Assembly: GCA_964468125.1 (NCBI GenBank)
Contig: CAYXVF010000032.1
Location: forward strand, 1-56,068
DNA: 56,068 bases
Origin: CAYXVF01 sp964468125
GTDB taxonomy: Bacteria; Myxococcota; XYA12-FULL-58-9; CAYXVF01
Direction: 5' to 3'
Shown here: positions 1 through 9,992 of the stretch, piece by piece
How the letters are laid out: the number at the start of each line of letters is the position of its first letter
How positions within the stretch are numbered: the stretch's first letter is position 1
Notes under the pieces: model-generated
Databases searched by the model: none
The model's input: the letters and a program-made list of their open reading frames with translations, nothing else
What the model was told of the DNA's origin: nothing
Program-made: the position numbers and the translations under genes

Positions 1-3
1 CGA

Positions 4-1467
4 TCACGGCCGAATAGGCTCGTCACTCCGCAAGAGCCACGGCCCGAGCCGGCTCGCACCGGCGTCTCGGAGGATACGGGCCATCTCGTCCCGATCGAGA
101 GCCATCTTCGGATCGTCGATGCCGTCGTCTTCACCCCGCAGAAGGGCGTTGACGTCGCGGACCCGAGTGCGGGCGTCAAAGAGCCCCAGCGGAAAGAGCC
201 CGCGGCGTTGCGCGTAGGTGGGGACAATCCCGGCGCCTGTGACGATCGGATGACGCGCGCCCGTTGCCCGTTGGCGGGCCCACTCGAAATCCAGGACGAG
301 CTCACCGCCGAGCTTCACTGAGTCGGTCGGCATGTAGCTCAGATAGTTGCCGAGGGAGTAGGCGACGACACACGTGCGCGGGCGCGGATCGTTCTTATCC
401 TCGACGTAGTGGTCGCTGCCCTTGGCCTCCGGCACATTCACGTGGAGCACCTCCATCGGCTGAAGCACGTGTGGGTGATGGCCGACGATGACATCCGCAC
501 CGAGTGCTGCGAGCTCACGAGCCATCTCCATCTGAAACGGGTCCGGATACCACTCGTATTCGTGACCCTGATGGAGTGACATCACGATGACGTCCGCACC
601 CGCGGCACGGGCCTCGGCGATCAGACGCGCCGCATCCTTCGTGTCGGGCTTGCCGTTCGCGAGCCGTTCGACGGGCAGGGCGTTTAGATAAGGAGGTGTC
701 TCCTTGCTCTGATTGATCCCCCAGGTCATGGGAATGACACTCAGTTTCAAACCATTGCGCTCAACGACGGAGAAGCGCCCGTGACGCTGCGTCGAATCGA
801 TCCTCACCTCTTCACCAGGCACACGAGCGACGCCTACGGTCTGTATGCCGCGCGCCTCCACCTCGGCGAGCGTTTCGGCGAGTCCCTCTCGGCCCGTATC
901 CAGCGAGTGATTGTTCGAGAGTCCGAGCAAATCGAAGCCCGCGCCGGTCGCCGCCTCCACCCCCGTGGCGAGATGGTCGAGGTAGTCAGGCTTCACGTTG
1001 AAGCCGAGCTCGAGAAAGGAGCGAAAGCGACCCGGCTTTTGGTGGGGCGTTGCCATGGTTTCGAGATTCCCGTGCAAGAAATCGTAGCCTCGGAGACGCT
1101 CGGCTACGCGCCTCGTAAAAGGCATCTCGTGCGTTCGCTCGACGAGCATCAGGTCGCCCACGGCCCCCATGCGAATCCGGGGCCCGCCTTCCAGTGTGTA
1201 GTGACGGCTCAGGTCCAGAGCGTTTGCCCCATTGCGGTTGCGCTCGGCGAAATAGCGCATGATTTGCTCAGACGAGCCCGGCTTCATCTTTACCGCTTTG
1301 AGCAGGTAGCCGAGAAAAGACAGGGGTCGTTGAATGCCGAATTCTTCCGCCGTCTCGACGCGCGGACGCTGGTAGTGGTAGCGAAACGGCACCGGTTCTG
1401 CCTCGTACGGAAAGCGATCTCGAAAATCGCCCGCGACGGGCCCTACACGCACGGGTGTGATCGACAT
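4..1467 (-). CDS. CapA-family metallophosphatase-like protein
   Basis: The protein matches the PGA_cap/CapA family, calcineurin-like enzymes related to poly-gamma-glutamate capsule synthesis proteins. Visible family motifs in order are GDLML near residue 100, NLET, SNNHSLDTG, SLHQGHEYEWYP, GHHPHVLQPME and YSLGNYLS. The His and Asn residues in these motifs are the expected metal ligands. I choose the ATG at 1467; a TTG four codons upstream is also in frame. The N-terminal 95 residues are not part of the usual domain and show no clear signal peptide. The start lies 2 nt after the stop of a small ORF (1470-1583), so translation may be coupled. The stop codon is at 4-6, so the gene is complete. 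The family is secure; the substrate is unknown, and no capBC genes are visible here. Confidence 0.85.
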   Translation of the reverse strand: MSITPVRVGPVAGDFRDRFPYEAEPVPFRYHYQRPRVETAEEFGIQRPLSFLGYLLKAVKMKPGSSEQIMRYFAERNRNGANALDLSRHYTLEGGPRIRMGAVGDLMLVERTHEMPFTRRVAERLRGYDFLHGNLETMATPHQKPGRFRSFLELGFNVKPDYLDHLATGVEAATGAGFDLLGLSNNHSLDTGREGLAETLAEVEARGIQTVGVARVPGEEVRIDSTQRHGRFSVVERNGLKLSVIPMTWGINQSKETPPYLNALPVERLANGKPDTKDAARLIAEARAAGADVIVMSLHQGHEYEWYPDPFQMEMARELAALGADVIVGHHPHVLQPMEVLHVNVPEAKGSDHYVEDKNDPRPRTCVVAYSLGNYLSYMPTDSVKLGGELVLDFEWARQRATGARHPIVTGAGIVPTYAQRRGLFPLGLFDARTRVRDVNALLRGEDDGIDDPKMALDRDEMARILRDAGASRLGPWLLRSDEPIRP

Positions 1468-1469
1468 TT

Positions 1470-1583
1470 TCAGTGCCAATCTCGAACGAGGCCGCGGCCC
1501 GGACGCGCAGAAAGACCACAGGCTTCGGCAGTCGAGCCGATTTGAACCTCAGCACTGGCGAGCAGCGCGATCACGTGCAGCAT
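1470..1583 (-). CDS. 37-codon small ORF upstream of the CapA-like gene
   Basis: This short ORF has a strong Shine-Dalgarno: GGAGG sits 7 nt before the ATG at 1583. It ends with TGA two nucleotides before the ATG of the CapA-like gene. The peptide begins MLHVIALLASAEVQ, which is mildly hydrophobic, and ends RDWH. It could be a leader peptide that couples translation to the downstream gene, or a real small protein. I recognise no family. The ribosome binding site and tight spacing are the main reasons to list it. Confidence 0.45.
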   Translation of the reverse strand: MLHVIALLASAEVQIGSTAEACGLSARPGRGLVRDWH

Positions 1584-1707
1584 CAGAATTCCTCCGCGTG
1601 ATGAACGGCCATTATCGTCGGCGAGGTATCCGGGTTGTGCCGTCTCGCGCGGAATCGAAGCGCCGCAATCTACGCATTCACGCGTGAAATCAGAGCAATA
1701 TCGCCGT

Positions 1708-1736
1708 TTCACGCGACTGCGGTTTCGGCCTATCAT
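1708..1736 (+). promoter_or_regulatory. Candidate sigma-70-type promoter of the A2M operon
   Basis: TTCACG at 1708-1713 (4 of 6 matches to TTGACA) is followed after 17 nt by TATCAT at 1731-1736. A start site near 1743 would give a leader of about 20 nt carrying the GGAAGGGG ribosome binding site before the ATG at 1763. Confidence 0.4.
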
Positions 1737-1762
1737 CCCTCCCGCAAGGGAAGGGGATCTCC

Positions 1763-4700
1763 ATGCGCCACTCGCTTCGCAGCACTTTCATCAGCGCCAC
1801 GTTACTTCCACTCGTCTTCAGCGCCTGCCATTGCGGCGAGACGCTCGACGTGATTCAGGCCTCGCCACAAGGCTCGCTCTCCACCACGCCGGTGTTCGTC
1901 GAAGTGCAATTCGACCGTCCGCTCCTCGATCCGGATAGCCCCGGTGCGGAGGTGCCCTCCCTGGACATTCACACTCGCCCCGAGCTCGGCGGCACCGTTA
2001 ATTTCCCGACCCCCTCGTCTCTCGCGTATTCCTTCGCCACCGCACCGGCCCCGGCCACCGAGGTGTCAGTCACGATCGACGCGGGACTGCGCTCCTTCGA
2101 CGGCGCAGCAGTCTTGAAGAGCGACTACAGCTTCTCCTTCGTCACCGAGCGCAATCGGATGGAGCGCATCACCGTCTTGGGGCCCGCCCGAGAAGACGAG
2201 AACGACAAACGTCTGCGCCTTCCAGAACGCGGCGACAACAAACTCGCGAACCTCGATCTCGGCGAACAGCTCCTCGTTCACCTCCGCTTTCCCGCGACGA
2301 TCGAACAGCTCGAGAAGCTCGTGGCGGTGAGGGCAACGCCGATGGCCGAGGGCGAGGCTCGCCCGGTCGAATTCACTCTTCATTTTCCGGACGAGAGCTC
2401 GGGCCTCGGTGTGAACCGCTTTCTGATTCGTCCAAAGAGCAACTGGCCAAAGCACGCGTACCTCGACGTCGAGATGGGTACTGGTCTCAAGGTCGCGCTC
2501 GACGGCGCGGGTCCGGTGGGCTCGGACGAAACCCAGGCGCTGCGTGTGGCCACTTACGGTCCCATCGACATCACCGCCGGACCTGACTGCGAGCTGTGCA
2601 CGCCCCCCAACGTGCTCGCCTTCGAGTTCACGACCCCTGTGACCTGTACGGACGTGGTCGACCGGGTATCGCTGAAGCCCAAGGTCGATCGCCTCAGCTG
2701 CGCCGGGCAGCCAAAGAGCAACGTCGTGCGGATCGAGCCCTTCCCGAAGCTCGCGTCCTTCACCGAGTACACACTGACTGTCGACCGGGGCGTGAGAGAT
2801 GCCTTCGGCCAGGAGCTCGCTGTGAAGAAGACGTTCACGATGAAGACCGGCTCTGGGTCGCCACGCTTCGCGCACCAGCTGATGTTCAACGTGCTCGAGC
2901 GAAAGCAGGGCGGTAGCCATGAAGAAAAGGTCTACAAGGCCGCGAAGCTGAAGGTCCGGGGCAAGCGCTTGAAGCTGAAAGAAGCGTGGTCGGTCATTCG
3001 ATCGCAGGGCCTCGAAGACCAGATCGCCTGGGAACGGCTCCCCTGGTGGCTTTCAGATCCCTACTACTATTCTTACTACGCCGGTGACTGTTATTGGGAC
3101 GACGAGCTCGGCGAGGAGGTTTGCGGAGAGACCTCGATGCGCTACCCGGGTCACGCCGACGGCGACGTGGAGCTGTCCGATCCCAAGGTCAGTGAAATCC
3201 CGATCGATGCGTCCGACGAAGATGAAGGTTGGAGCGTCGTGCAGGTCCCCCTCGACCCCTACCTCGAAGGCGAGGGAGGGATTGTCGTCCTCGAGCACAC
3301 CCCTTATGACGAGGAGGGCAACAAGCTCTCCAACCCCGTGCTCCGACTCCTGAACGTGACGGACGTAGGGCTGACCGCACGGTATTCGCCGAATCAGATG
3401 ATCTTGATGGCCGCACGCCTCTCCGACGGCTCACCGGTCGCCGGCGCGGAGGTGGCGGTCTACGCCGCTGCCGCGAACCAGCTAGACCTGGACGCGAGCC
3501 CGGCTACGGCGACGACCAACGCGGAGGGGGTCGCGGTCTTTCGAGCCAGTGAGCTCAGCGCCGATGGCGAGGTCCCGGACCTTCAGGGGCAACCGCTTTT
3601 TGTCACCGCGCAGGCGGGAGACGACCAAGCCTTTCTTTGGAGCCGGTTCACCAGTGGAGGGCGCAGGGCAAGCACCGACGGCCCGAACCTCGTCGGCGCG
3701 GTGTACACGGAGCGCGGCGTCTATCGTCCCGGCGAAAAGGTCTACTACCGGGCCGTCGTCCGCAATCAAACGGCGAGCGGGTTCACGACTCCCACCGGTT
3801 CGGCGCAGGTCTCCGCGGAGCGATCGAGCGGCGGCTACTACGACAGCGACGAAGACGAGGCGATCTACACCAACACGCAGGATCTCTCCGAATACGGCAC
3901 GGTGCATGGAGAGTTTGTCGTCCCGGCGTCGGCGCGGATCGGAGACTACGGCCTCACGGTGAAGGTCGGGGACAAGACGGTCCGTGGCAGCTTCATGGTC
4001 GCCGAGTTCCGACGCGCGGAAATGAAGGTTGTTGTGAACACGGATGCTTCGGAATACGTGCGCGGCGACAAAATGAACGTGCGCGTCAACGCGGACTATC
4101 TCTTTGGAGCGCCGGCCGCGGGCCTCGACGTGCGCTGGACGCTACGCCGCTCCTGGGCCTACTTCAACTCCAAGCGTTTCCAGAACGCGGTCTTTTCCAA
4201 CTCCGACCGGCACTACTGGTACGACGACAGCTCGAGCTACACCGAGTTTCTCGACGAGGGCCGAAGCACGCTCGACGACAAGGGATCCTTCACCTTTAGT
4301 CGCCGGCTCGCGGGCACGAGCGCTCGTGGACGCGTGGAAAACCTCGTCGTCAGCGCGACGGTCGACGATGAGAGCGGCCAGAGCGTCAGCTCACGCCGCA
4401 CGGTCCTCGTGCACCCGGCAGAGGTCCACGTGGGAATCGTACCCAAGGGCTACATCAAAGACGTAGGCCGCGTTTTTAGCTTCGACGTCGTGTCGGTCAC
4501 TCCCGACGATCAACCCGCCGCCGGCGTCACCGTCAAGGTTGGCTCGCGGCAGGAGCGCTGGTACTCGGTCAAGCGCCAAGGGCCCGGGGGCCGCATGTAC
4601 TGGGATTGGCGCAAGGAGGTGCTTGAAAACGACGAGGTCTGCACCGGAAGAACCGATGAAAACGGCGTATTGAAGTGTCAGTTCACGCCCAAGAAGGGCG

Positions 4701-7588
4701 GCTCGCTTCGCCTCGTCGCCTCCGCGACAGATCGCAAGAAGCGCAAGGTGGTCGCGAGCGCCTGGTACTGGGTCGTGGGTGATCCCAACTACTACGGCGG
4801 TCGGTCGAACGAGAATCGGGTCAGCGTCTTCACGGAGAAACCCGAATTCGAGGCGGGTGAAACCGCGCGCGTTGCCTTGAGCTCGCCTTTCAAAAAGGCG
4901 CTGGCGATGATCACCGTCGAGCGCGAGGACATTCTTTGGCACAAGGTGATGGAGGTGGGAACGAACGCCACCGTCGACATTCCGATCGCCTCGTCCTGGA
5001 CACCAAACGTCTACATTTCCGCGACCCTCGTTCGCGGACGTGTCACGCCGGAAGGCGGCCTCGAACCGGATCCCGAACGAGACAAGCCCGCCTACGCAAT
5101 GGGCTACGTGAACATCAAGGTGAAGCCCACGCACAACGTGCTCGACGTGAAGCTCAGCACCGATCGGGAGAAATACGAGCCGGGAGAGCAAGTCAGTGCC
5201 AGCGTCATCACCGCGCTCTACGACGGCAAGGGCGTGCCGGCGGAGGTGAACCTCTACGCCGTGGACGAAGGCGTCCTCATGCTCACGGGCTATCGCGTGC
5301 CGAATCTGATCCCGAAGCTCTTCGCAGAACGACCCTACGGGGTGCTTGCGCTCGACACCCGCATGCACGTCCTCGGCAGGCGCGAGTACATCACGCCAGT
5401 GGTCAAGGGTGAGGACGACGGCGGCGGTGGTGGCGAAGGCGACTCGGGCGAAGAGCTGCGCAAAGACTTCAACCCCGTCGCCACTTGGGTTGGTGCCATC
5501 GAGACTGACGGAAGCGGAAAGGCCATACACCGCTTCAAAGTTCCGGATACGCTCACCACCTACCGGCTCATGGCGGTCGCGGTCACGAAAGACGACCGCT
5601 TTGGCAGCGGCAAGGCGGAGTTCCTGGTCAACAAGACATTGATGATGCGCCAAGCGTTGAGCCGCTTCGCACGCCCCGGAGACCGCCTCCAGGGTGGCGT
5701 CGTGGTGAATCAACTCAGTGGCGCAGATTCAGAGGTAGAGGTCACCCTCGAAAAGATCGACGAGCAACTGTTCACGGTCCGTGGAGAGCGCACGTTTACG
5801 CGCACTGTGGGCGCGAATGAGACGGTGCCCTTTCGATTCGATATCGAAGCAAACGACGCAGAAGGGGAGGCGGAGATCATTTTCGCTGCGAAGATGGGCA
5901 AATTCCGGGACCGGGTGCAGCTGAAGCTGCCGGTGAAGCGTCTCCAACCCCGCGAAGCAGTGAGCGTTGCCGGGGTTCTCGCCCCCGGCACCACGAAACA
6001 TCGATTGACGCTGCCACCGGTCGCGCGCGCCGTCGGCTTCGATTTCAACGCGAGCGGCTTACCGGTTGCCAACCTGGAAGACAAAATCCGGGGCCTCGTG
6101 GGTTATCCCTACGGCTGCCTCGAGCAGCGCACGAGCAAGATCATGCCCCTCGTGGCGATTCAGAGACTCTCAGAGGAGCTGAATTTCGCGTCGATCCCGA
6201 CGGACAAGATAGGCGGCTGGGTGAACGAATGGGTCAGCCTCGTGCCGAAGTACCGATGCTCGGACGACGGCTTTGACTACTATCCAGGATGCGCCAGTGG
6301 CAGCGACCCCTACCTAACCGCCTTCGCCCTGGAGGGCATGCTCACCGTGCGGCAGTTCGGCTACGAGGTGCCCGACGCATTGATCACGCCGGCGGCGGAC
6401 TATCTCGAGCAACAACTGAAGACCATGAAGCCGAACGCCACGAGCTGGGATCGGAATGCCAGCGGTCTCGCCGGGGCGCTCCGCGTCTTGACCGCGCTCG
6501 GCCGTGCAAAGCCCGCCCTCGAGAATCGGCTCTATGAAGGACGCACCCAGCTGCCGCTCTTTGCCAAAACCGATCTCATTCGGGCGATTCACGGCCGGAC
6601 AAAGAAGCTCACGCCCGAGATCCGCACGCTGCTGGCGGAGGTGGAGTCGAAGGGCCGCGCCCGCAACGGCACGATTCGTTTCGCCGCCGATGATCCGGAC
6701 CGCTACTGGTGGGCCTGGGACAGCGACATGCGCTCGACGGCGCTCGTGCTCCGGACCCTGCTGCAGGTGCAGCCGGCGGACGACAAGATCCCGCTCATCC
6801 TTCGCGGCCTCGTGGCCCTCGACAACGAGACGGTCTACTACGCCACGCAAGGGATCACCCAGACGCTGATCGCCCTCGCGGAGGCGGCAAAATCCCTCAA
6901 AGACGAGAAGAACCAACCGAAGATGACCGTGACGCTGGACCGCGCGAGCCTCGCACAAAACCAGGGGGTCGGCCGGGCGATGGAGAAGCTGACGCTACCG
7001 GGCTCGGATCTTCGAGGCGGCGGCCCCTTCGAGCTCAACGTCACCAATTCCGGGGAAGGGCCGCTCTACTACGGCGCCTTCTTCAGCTACGCCTATCCGG
7101 CGACCGCACGACTCCCGGCCCGGGACGATGGATTCGCCATCACGCGCCGCTACACCGATCGGGAGGGCCGGCCGATCGGAAAGAGCGTGAAGGTAGGGGA
7201 CTACGTCATGGTTGAGCTCGAGATCCTGGTGGAGGAGGACGGCAATATGGTGGTGGTCGACGATCCGCTCCCCGCTGGACTCGAGCCCGTGGACACAACG
7301 CTCGAAACCTCTGACACGGAGATGGCGAAGGTGATGGAGAACGCCGGCGGTGGCCGCGACTGGAGCTGGTGGCGCTCGCGCTACAAGGAGCTGCGGGACG
7401 ACCGCACGGTTTGGAGCTTCCGCAAGCTTTGGCGAACGAATCCGCGTTATCCGCTGAAGCTGCGCTACCTGACTCGCGCCACGACCGCTGGCACCTACTA
7501 TGCGCCAGGGACGCGGGTGGAGCGCATGTATCAGCCCTTCATCCGTGGCCGCGGCGTCGGTGCTGACCTGACGGTCCTGCCGAAGTGA
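1763..7588 (+). CDS. Alpha-2-macroglobulin family lipoprotein with thioester
   Basis: This is a 1941-residue bacterial alpha-2-macroglobulin (YfhM/MagD type), thought to trap attacking proteases in the periplasm. It begins with a lipoprotein signal ending LVFSAC (Cys 22). The thioester motif CLEQ lies in GYPYGCLEQRTS near residue 1450, so the covalent-trap subclass is intact. MG-type beta domains fill the first 1100 residues. A Gly/Glu-rich stretch near residues 1218-1230 follows the VDEGVL segment, and an all-alpha thioester domain and a C-terminal domain finish the protein. It is longer than the roughly 1650 residues of E. coli YfhM. The start has GGAAGGGG 6 nt upstream. The next gene, 13 nt on, encodes PBP1C, the well-known genomic partner of this family. 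Confidence 0.93.
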   Translation: MRHSLRSTFISATLLPLVFSACHCGETLDVIQASPQGSLSTTPVFVEVQFDRPLLDPDSPGAEVPSLDIHTRPELGGTVNFPTPSSLAYSFATAPAPATEVSVTIDAGLRSFDGAAVLKSDYSFSFVTERNRMERITVLGPAREDENDKRLRLPERGDNKLANLDLGEQLLVHLRFPATIEQLEKLVAVRATPMAEGEARPVEFTLHFPDESSGLGVNRFLIRPKSNWPKHAYLDVEMGTGLKVALDGAGPVGSDETQALRVATYGPIDITAGPDCELCTPPNVLAFEFTTPVTCTDVVDRVSLKPKVDRLSCAGQPKSNVVRIEPFPKLASFTEYTLTVDRGVRDAFGQELAVKKTFTMKTGSGSPRFAHQLMFNVLERKQGGSHEEKVYKAAKLKVRGKRLKLKEAWSVIRSQGLEDQIAWERLPWWLSDPYYYSYYAGDCYWDDELGEEVCGETSMRYPGHADGDVELSDPKVSEIPIDASDEDEGWSVVQVPLDPYLEGEGGIVVLEHTPYDEEGNKLSNPVLRLLNVTDVGLTARYSPNQMILMAARLSDGSPVAGAEVAVYAAAANQLDLDASPATATTNAEGVAVFRASELSADGEVPDLQGQPLFVTAQAGDDQAFLWSRFTSGGRRASTDGPNLVGAVYTERGVYRPGEKVYYRAVVRNQTASGFTTPTGSAQVSAERSSGGYYDSDEDEAIYTNTQDLSEYGTVHGEFVVPASARIGDYGLTVKVGDKTVRGSFMVAEFRRAEMKVVVNTDASEYVRGDKMNVRVNADYLFGAPAAGLDVRWTLRRSWAYFNSKRFQNAVFSNSDRHYWYDDSSSYTEFLDEGRSTLDDKGSFTFSRRLAGTSARGRVENLVVSATVDDESGQSVSSRRTVLVHPAEVHVGIVPKGYIKDVGRVFSFDVVSVTPDDQPAAGVTVKVGSRQERWYSVKRQGPGGRMYWDWRKEVLENDEVCTGRTDENGVLKCQFTPKKGGSLRLVASATDRKKRKVVASAWYWVVGDPNYYGGRSNENRVSVFTEKPEFEAGETARVALSSPFKKALAMITVEREDILWHKVMEVGTNATVDIPIASSWTPNVYISATLVRGRVTPEGGLEPDPERDKPAYAMGYVNIKVKPTHNVLDVKLSTDREKYEPGEQVSASVITALYDGKGVPAEVNLYAVDEGVLMLTGYRVPNLIPKLFAERPYGVLALDTRMHVLGRREYITPVVKGEDDGGGGGEGDSGEELRKDFNPVATWVGAIETDGSGKAIHRFKVPDTLTTYRLMAVAVTKDDRFGSGKAEFLVNKTLMMRQALSRFARPGDRLQGGVVVNQLSGADSEVEVTLEKIDEQLFTVRGERTFTRTVGANETVPFRFDIEANDAEGEAEIIFAAKMGKFRDRVQLKLPVKRLQPREAVSVAGVLAPGTTKHRLTLPPVARAVGFDFNASGLPVANLEDKIRGLVGYPYGCLEQRTSKIMPLVAIQRLSEELNFASIPTDKIGGWVNEWVSLVPKYRCSDDGFDYYPGCASGSDPYLTAFALEGMLTVRQFGYEVPDALITPAADYLEQQLKTMKPNATSWDRNASGLAGALRVLTALGRAKPALENRLYEGRTQLPLFAKTDLIRAIHGRTKKLTPEIRTLLAEVESKGRARNGTIRFAADDPDRYWWAWDSDMRSTALVLRTLLQVQPADDKIPLILRGLVALDNETVYYATQGITQTLIALAEAAKSLKDEKNQPKMTVTLDRASLAQNQGVGRAMEKLTLPGSDLRGGGPFELNVTNSGEGPLYYGAFFSYAYPATARLPARDDGFAITRRYTDREGRPIGKSVKVGDYVMVELEILVEEDGNMVVVDDPLPAGLEPVDTTLETSDTEMAKVMENAGGGRDWSWWRSRYKELRDDRTVWSFRKLWRTNPRYPLKLRYLTRATTAGTYYAPGTRVERMYQPFIRGRGVGADLTVLPK

Positions 7589-7601
7589 TGAGTGCTCCGT
7601 T

Positions 7602-9992
7602 TTGAATACCCTTGCGAAGAGGCGCTCGGCGGCTTGGCTGCTGACCGCGCTCTCCCTTCTGTCTGCGGTTCTGGCTCTGAGTGTCCAAGGTGGTGCGCCA
7701 GAGCTCGAGCGCGTCTCCCGCGAGGCTCATCGTTCCACCCGCGTGGTCGACCGCCATGGCCGGCCCATTGCCGAGTCGCTCTCGCCGATGGAAACCCGCA
7801 GCTGGCCCGTGTCTTTGGACGCGATGAGCCCGCACGTCATCGCGGCCGTTCTCGCCGCCGAAGACCGACGTTTTCAGGAACACGGAGGCCTGGATTTTAG
7901 AGCGATCGCCCGCGCCGCTCTCCACAACGCACGTGCGCTCCGGGTGGAGCAGGGGGGCTCGACGCTGACCCAACAGCTCGCGCGCCTGCTCGCAGCCGAC
8001 CGAGCTCGCAGCCGCGGCGAGCCGATCCCGCGCCGCAGCTTCAGACAAAAACTGGAAGAAGCGCATCTCGCCCTGCGGCTGGAGAGTGCGCTCGACAAGG
8101 GCACGCTCCTCGAAGCGTTCTTGAACCGAGCGCCCTTTGGACACGGGGCGGTTGGGATCGAAGCGGCTGCTCGGCGCTACTTCGACGTCTCGGCGGCGTC
8201 TCTGAGTGCAGCGCGCGCTGCGTGGCTCGTGGCGCTGATCCGCGGGCCCTCCTACTACGACCCGTTCGCGCATCCGGAGCGTGTCTCGGCACGGACGGAA
8301 CGAATTCTCGCTGCGATGCGAGAGCAGGGCCATCTGACAGCGGAACAAGACAGCCGTGCACGGGGGGAAGCCGTAATCCCGAGACGCCATGCTCTCGATC
8401 GACAGAACGTACACGCGCTCGCTCTCGCGCGGCGCGAGTGGGATCGGCGCGGCGGCGGTCAAACCCCCGCGGAGCTGCCTCTCACGATCGACGCGAGGCT
8501 CGAGGAGACGATCCGGAAGATCGTGCGCGACGAGGCACCCAAGATCTATCGACGCGGCGCCCGTTCCTCCGCGGTGGTGGTGCTCGACAATCGAGAAGGG
8601 AGCGTGCTCGCGGCCGTCGGCGCCACCTTCGAGGAGAATCCGCTTTGGGGACAGTTCAGCGCGGTCACCTCGAAGCGTCAGCCGGGCTCTGCCCTCAAGC
8701 CCTTCCTCTACGCGGCAGCGCTTGCAGACGGCGACACCGCGGCCAGTCTCGCCGCGGACATTGAACGTCCGTTTCCCGACACCTGGGGGATCTACAAGCC
8801 GAAGAATTACGACGAGCTCTACCACGGACCCGTGCGTTACCGCGCCGCGCTCGCCCAGAGCCTGAATGTCGCCGCCGTAGATGTCTTGAGCAAGGTTGGA
8901 CTCGATCGCTTCTACCGAACTCTCGAAGCATTCGGCATCACCACGCTGGAACGACGTCCGGAACACTACGGCCTTGGGCTCACCCTCGGAAGCGCACCCG
9001 TGATGCTGATCGATCTCGCGAATGCCTATGCCGCGCTCGCCCGTGGTGGGGAGTGGCGCCCCTGGACTGTCTTGCGCACGCACGAAGGTCTCGCTGACCT
9101 CGAGGCGCCGCGCCGCGTGCTCGACCGGGAGACCGCCTTTCTCATCGGCGACATGCTGGCCGACGGCAACGCACGAGCGGAACAATTCGGTATTCGCAGC
9201 ATTCTCACCACACCGTATTGGGCCGCGGCGAAGACCGGCACGAGCAAGGGCTACCGCGACAACTGGACCTTCGGCTTCAGCGCCGAGGTGACCGTGGGGG
9301 TTTGGGTCGGCGACCCGACGGGCAAACCGATGCATCAGATCAGCGGTGTGGAAGGAGCGGGCACCATTTGGCGCCGGGTGATGGACGAGCTCACCGACGG
9401 TGCATCTCGCGCACCACAGCCCCCCGGGGGCCTGAGCAGGGTTCGGATCTGCTCCGTGTCCGGGCAACGAATCGGACCCCATTGCACCGGGGGTCTCGAC
9501 GAGTGGTTTCGGCCAGGGCACGCTCCTGAGGAGCCATGCAGCTTTCATCGGCACGCGCGCATCGATCCGAGCGATGGTGGGCTCGTACCCGCAGAGTGCC
9601 GCGTCCCCGAAGCGCAGTTGGCACACGTGACGGTATACCCGTCGCCCTACGACGCGTGGGCGGAGGAGAGCGGGGCAGGACGCAGCGCACGCGTGAGCGG
9701 TCGTTGTGCCTCGGGGTCGACGGAAGGCGCGACCGTGAAACTGCTGAGCCCGGCCCCGACGGAAGCGATTCGACTCGATCCGGATGTCCCCCTCGAGCGC
9801 CAGGCGCTCACGTTCCGCGCCAAGGTCGAAGGCACGCTCGCTCCGGTGACCTTTCTCGTCAATGGAGAGCCAGTGGCCGAGGTTCTTCCCCCCTACGAGC
9901 TCATTTGGCCCGTTCGGCCAGGGCTCCACCGTGTCGAGGCGCGCGTATCCGAGAGCGCGCGCTCCAGCATTCATCTCGTCGAGGTGCGATGA
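7602..9992 (+). CDS. pbpC: Penicillin-binding protein 1C
   Basis: This is a bifunctional peptidoglycan glycosyltransferase/transpeptidase of 796 residues. An N-terminal membrane anchor (about residues 9-27) is followed by a GT51 domain with AAEDRRFQEHGG near residue 85 and GGSTLTQQLAR. The transpeptidase domain has SALK (in RQPGSALKPF, near 362), SLN (near 418) and KTGTS (near 543). A C-terminal beta domain of the BiPBP_C type ends the protein. The only sensible start is TTG at 7602, 13 nt after the A2M stop. The A2M-PBP1C pairing suggests joint repair and defence of the cell wall. The stop overlaps the next gene as ATGA, which indicates an operon. Confidence 0.93.
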   Translation: MNTLAKRRSAAWLLTALSLLSAVLALSVQGGAPELERVSREAHRSTRVVDRHGRPIAESLSPMETRSWPVSLDAMSPHVIAAVLAAEDRRFQEHGGLDFRAIARAALHNARALRVEQGGSTLTQQLARLLAADRARSRGEPIPRRSFRQKLEEAHLALRLESALDKGTLLEAFLNRAPFGHGAVGIEAAARRYFDVSAASLSAARAAWLVALIRGPSYYDPFAHPERVSARTERILAAMREQGHLTAEQDSRARGEAVIPRRHALDRQNVHALALARREWDRRGGGQTPAELPLTIDARLEETIRKIVRDEAPKIYRRGARSSAVVVLDNREGSVLAAVGATFEENPLWGQFSAVTSKRQPGSALKPFLYAAALADGDTAASLAADIERPFPDTWGIYKPKNYDELYHGPVRYRAALAQSLNVAAVDVLSKVGLDRFYRTLEAFGITTLERRPEHYGLGLTLGSAPVMLIDLANAYAALARGGEWRPWTVLRTHEGLADLEAPRRVLDRETAFLIGDMLADGNARAEQFGIRSILTTPYWAAAKTGTSKGYRDNWTFGFSAEVTVGVWVGDPTGKPMHQISGVEGAGTIWRRVMDELTDGASRAPQPPGGLSRVRICSVSGQRIGPHCTGGLDEWFRPGHAPEEPCSFHRHARIDPSDGGLVPAECRVPEAQLAHVTVYPSPYDAWAEESGAGRSARVSGRCASGSTEGATVKLLSPAPTEAIRLDPDVPLERQALTFRAKVEGTLAPVTFLVNGEPVAEVLPPYELIWPVRPGLHRVEARVSESARSSIHLVEVR

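Noticed and set aside
7539..9974. Long minus-strand open frame (811 codons) antisense to pbpC
   Set aside because: It is a shadow of pbpC, with Arg/His-rich composition and no motifs.
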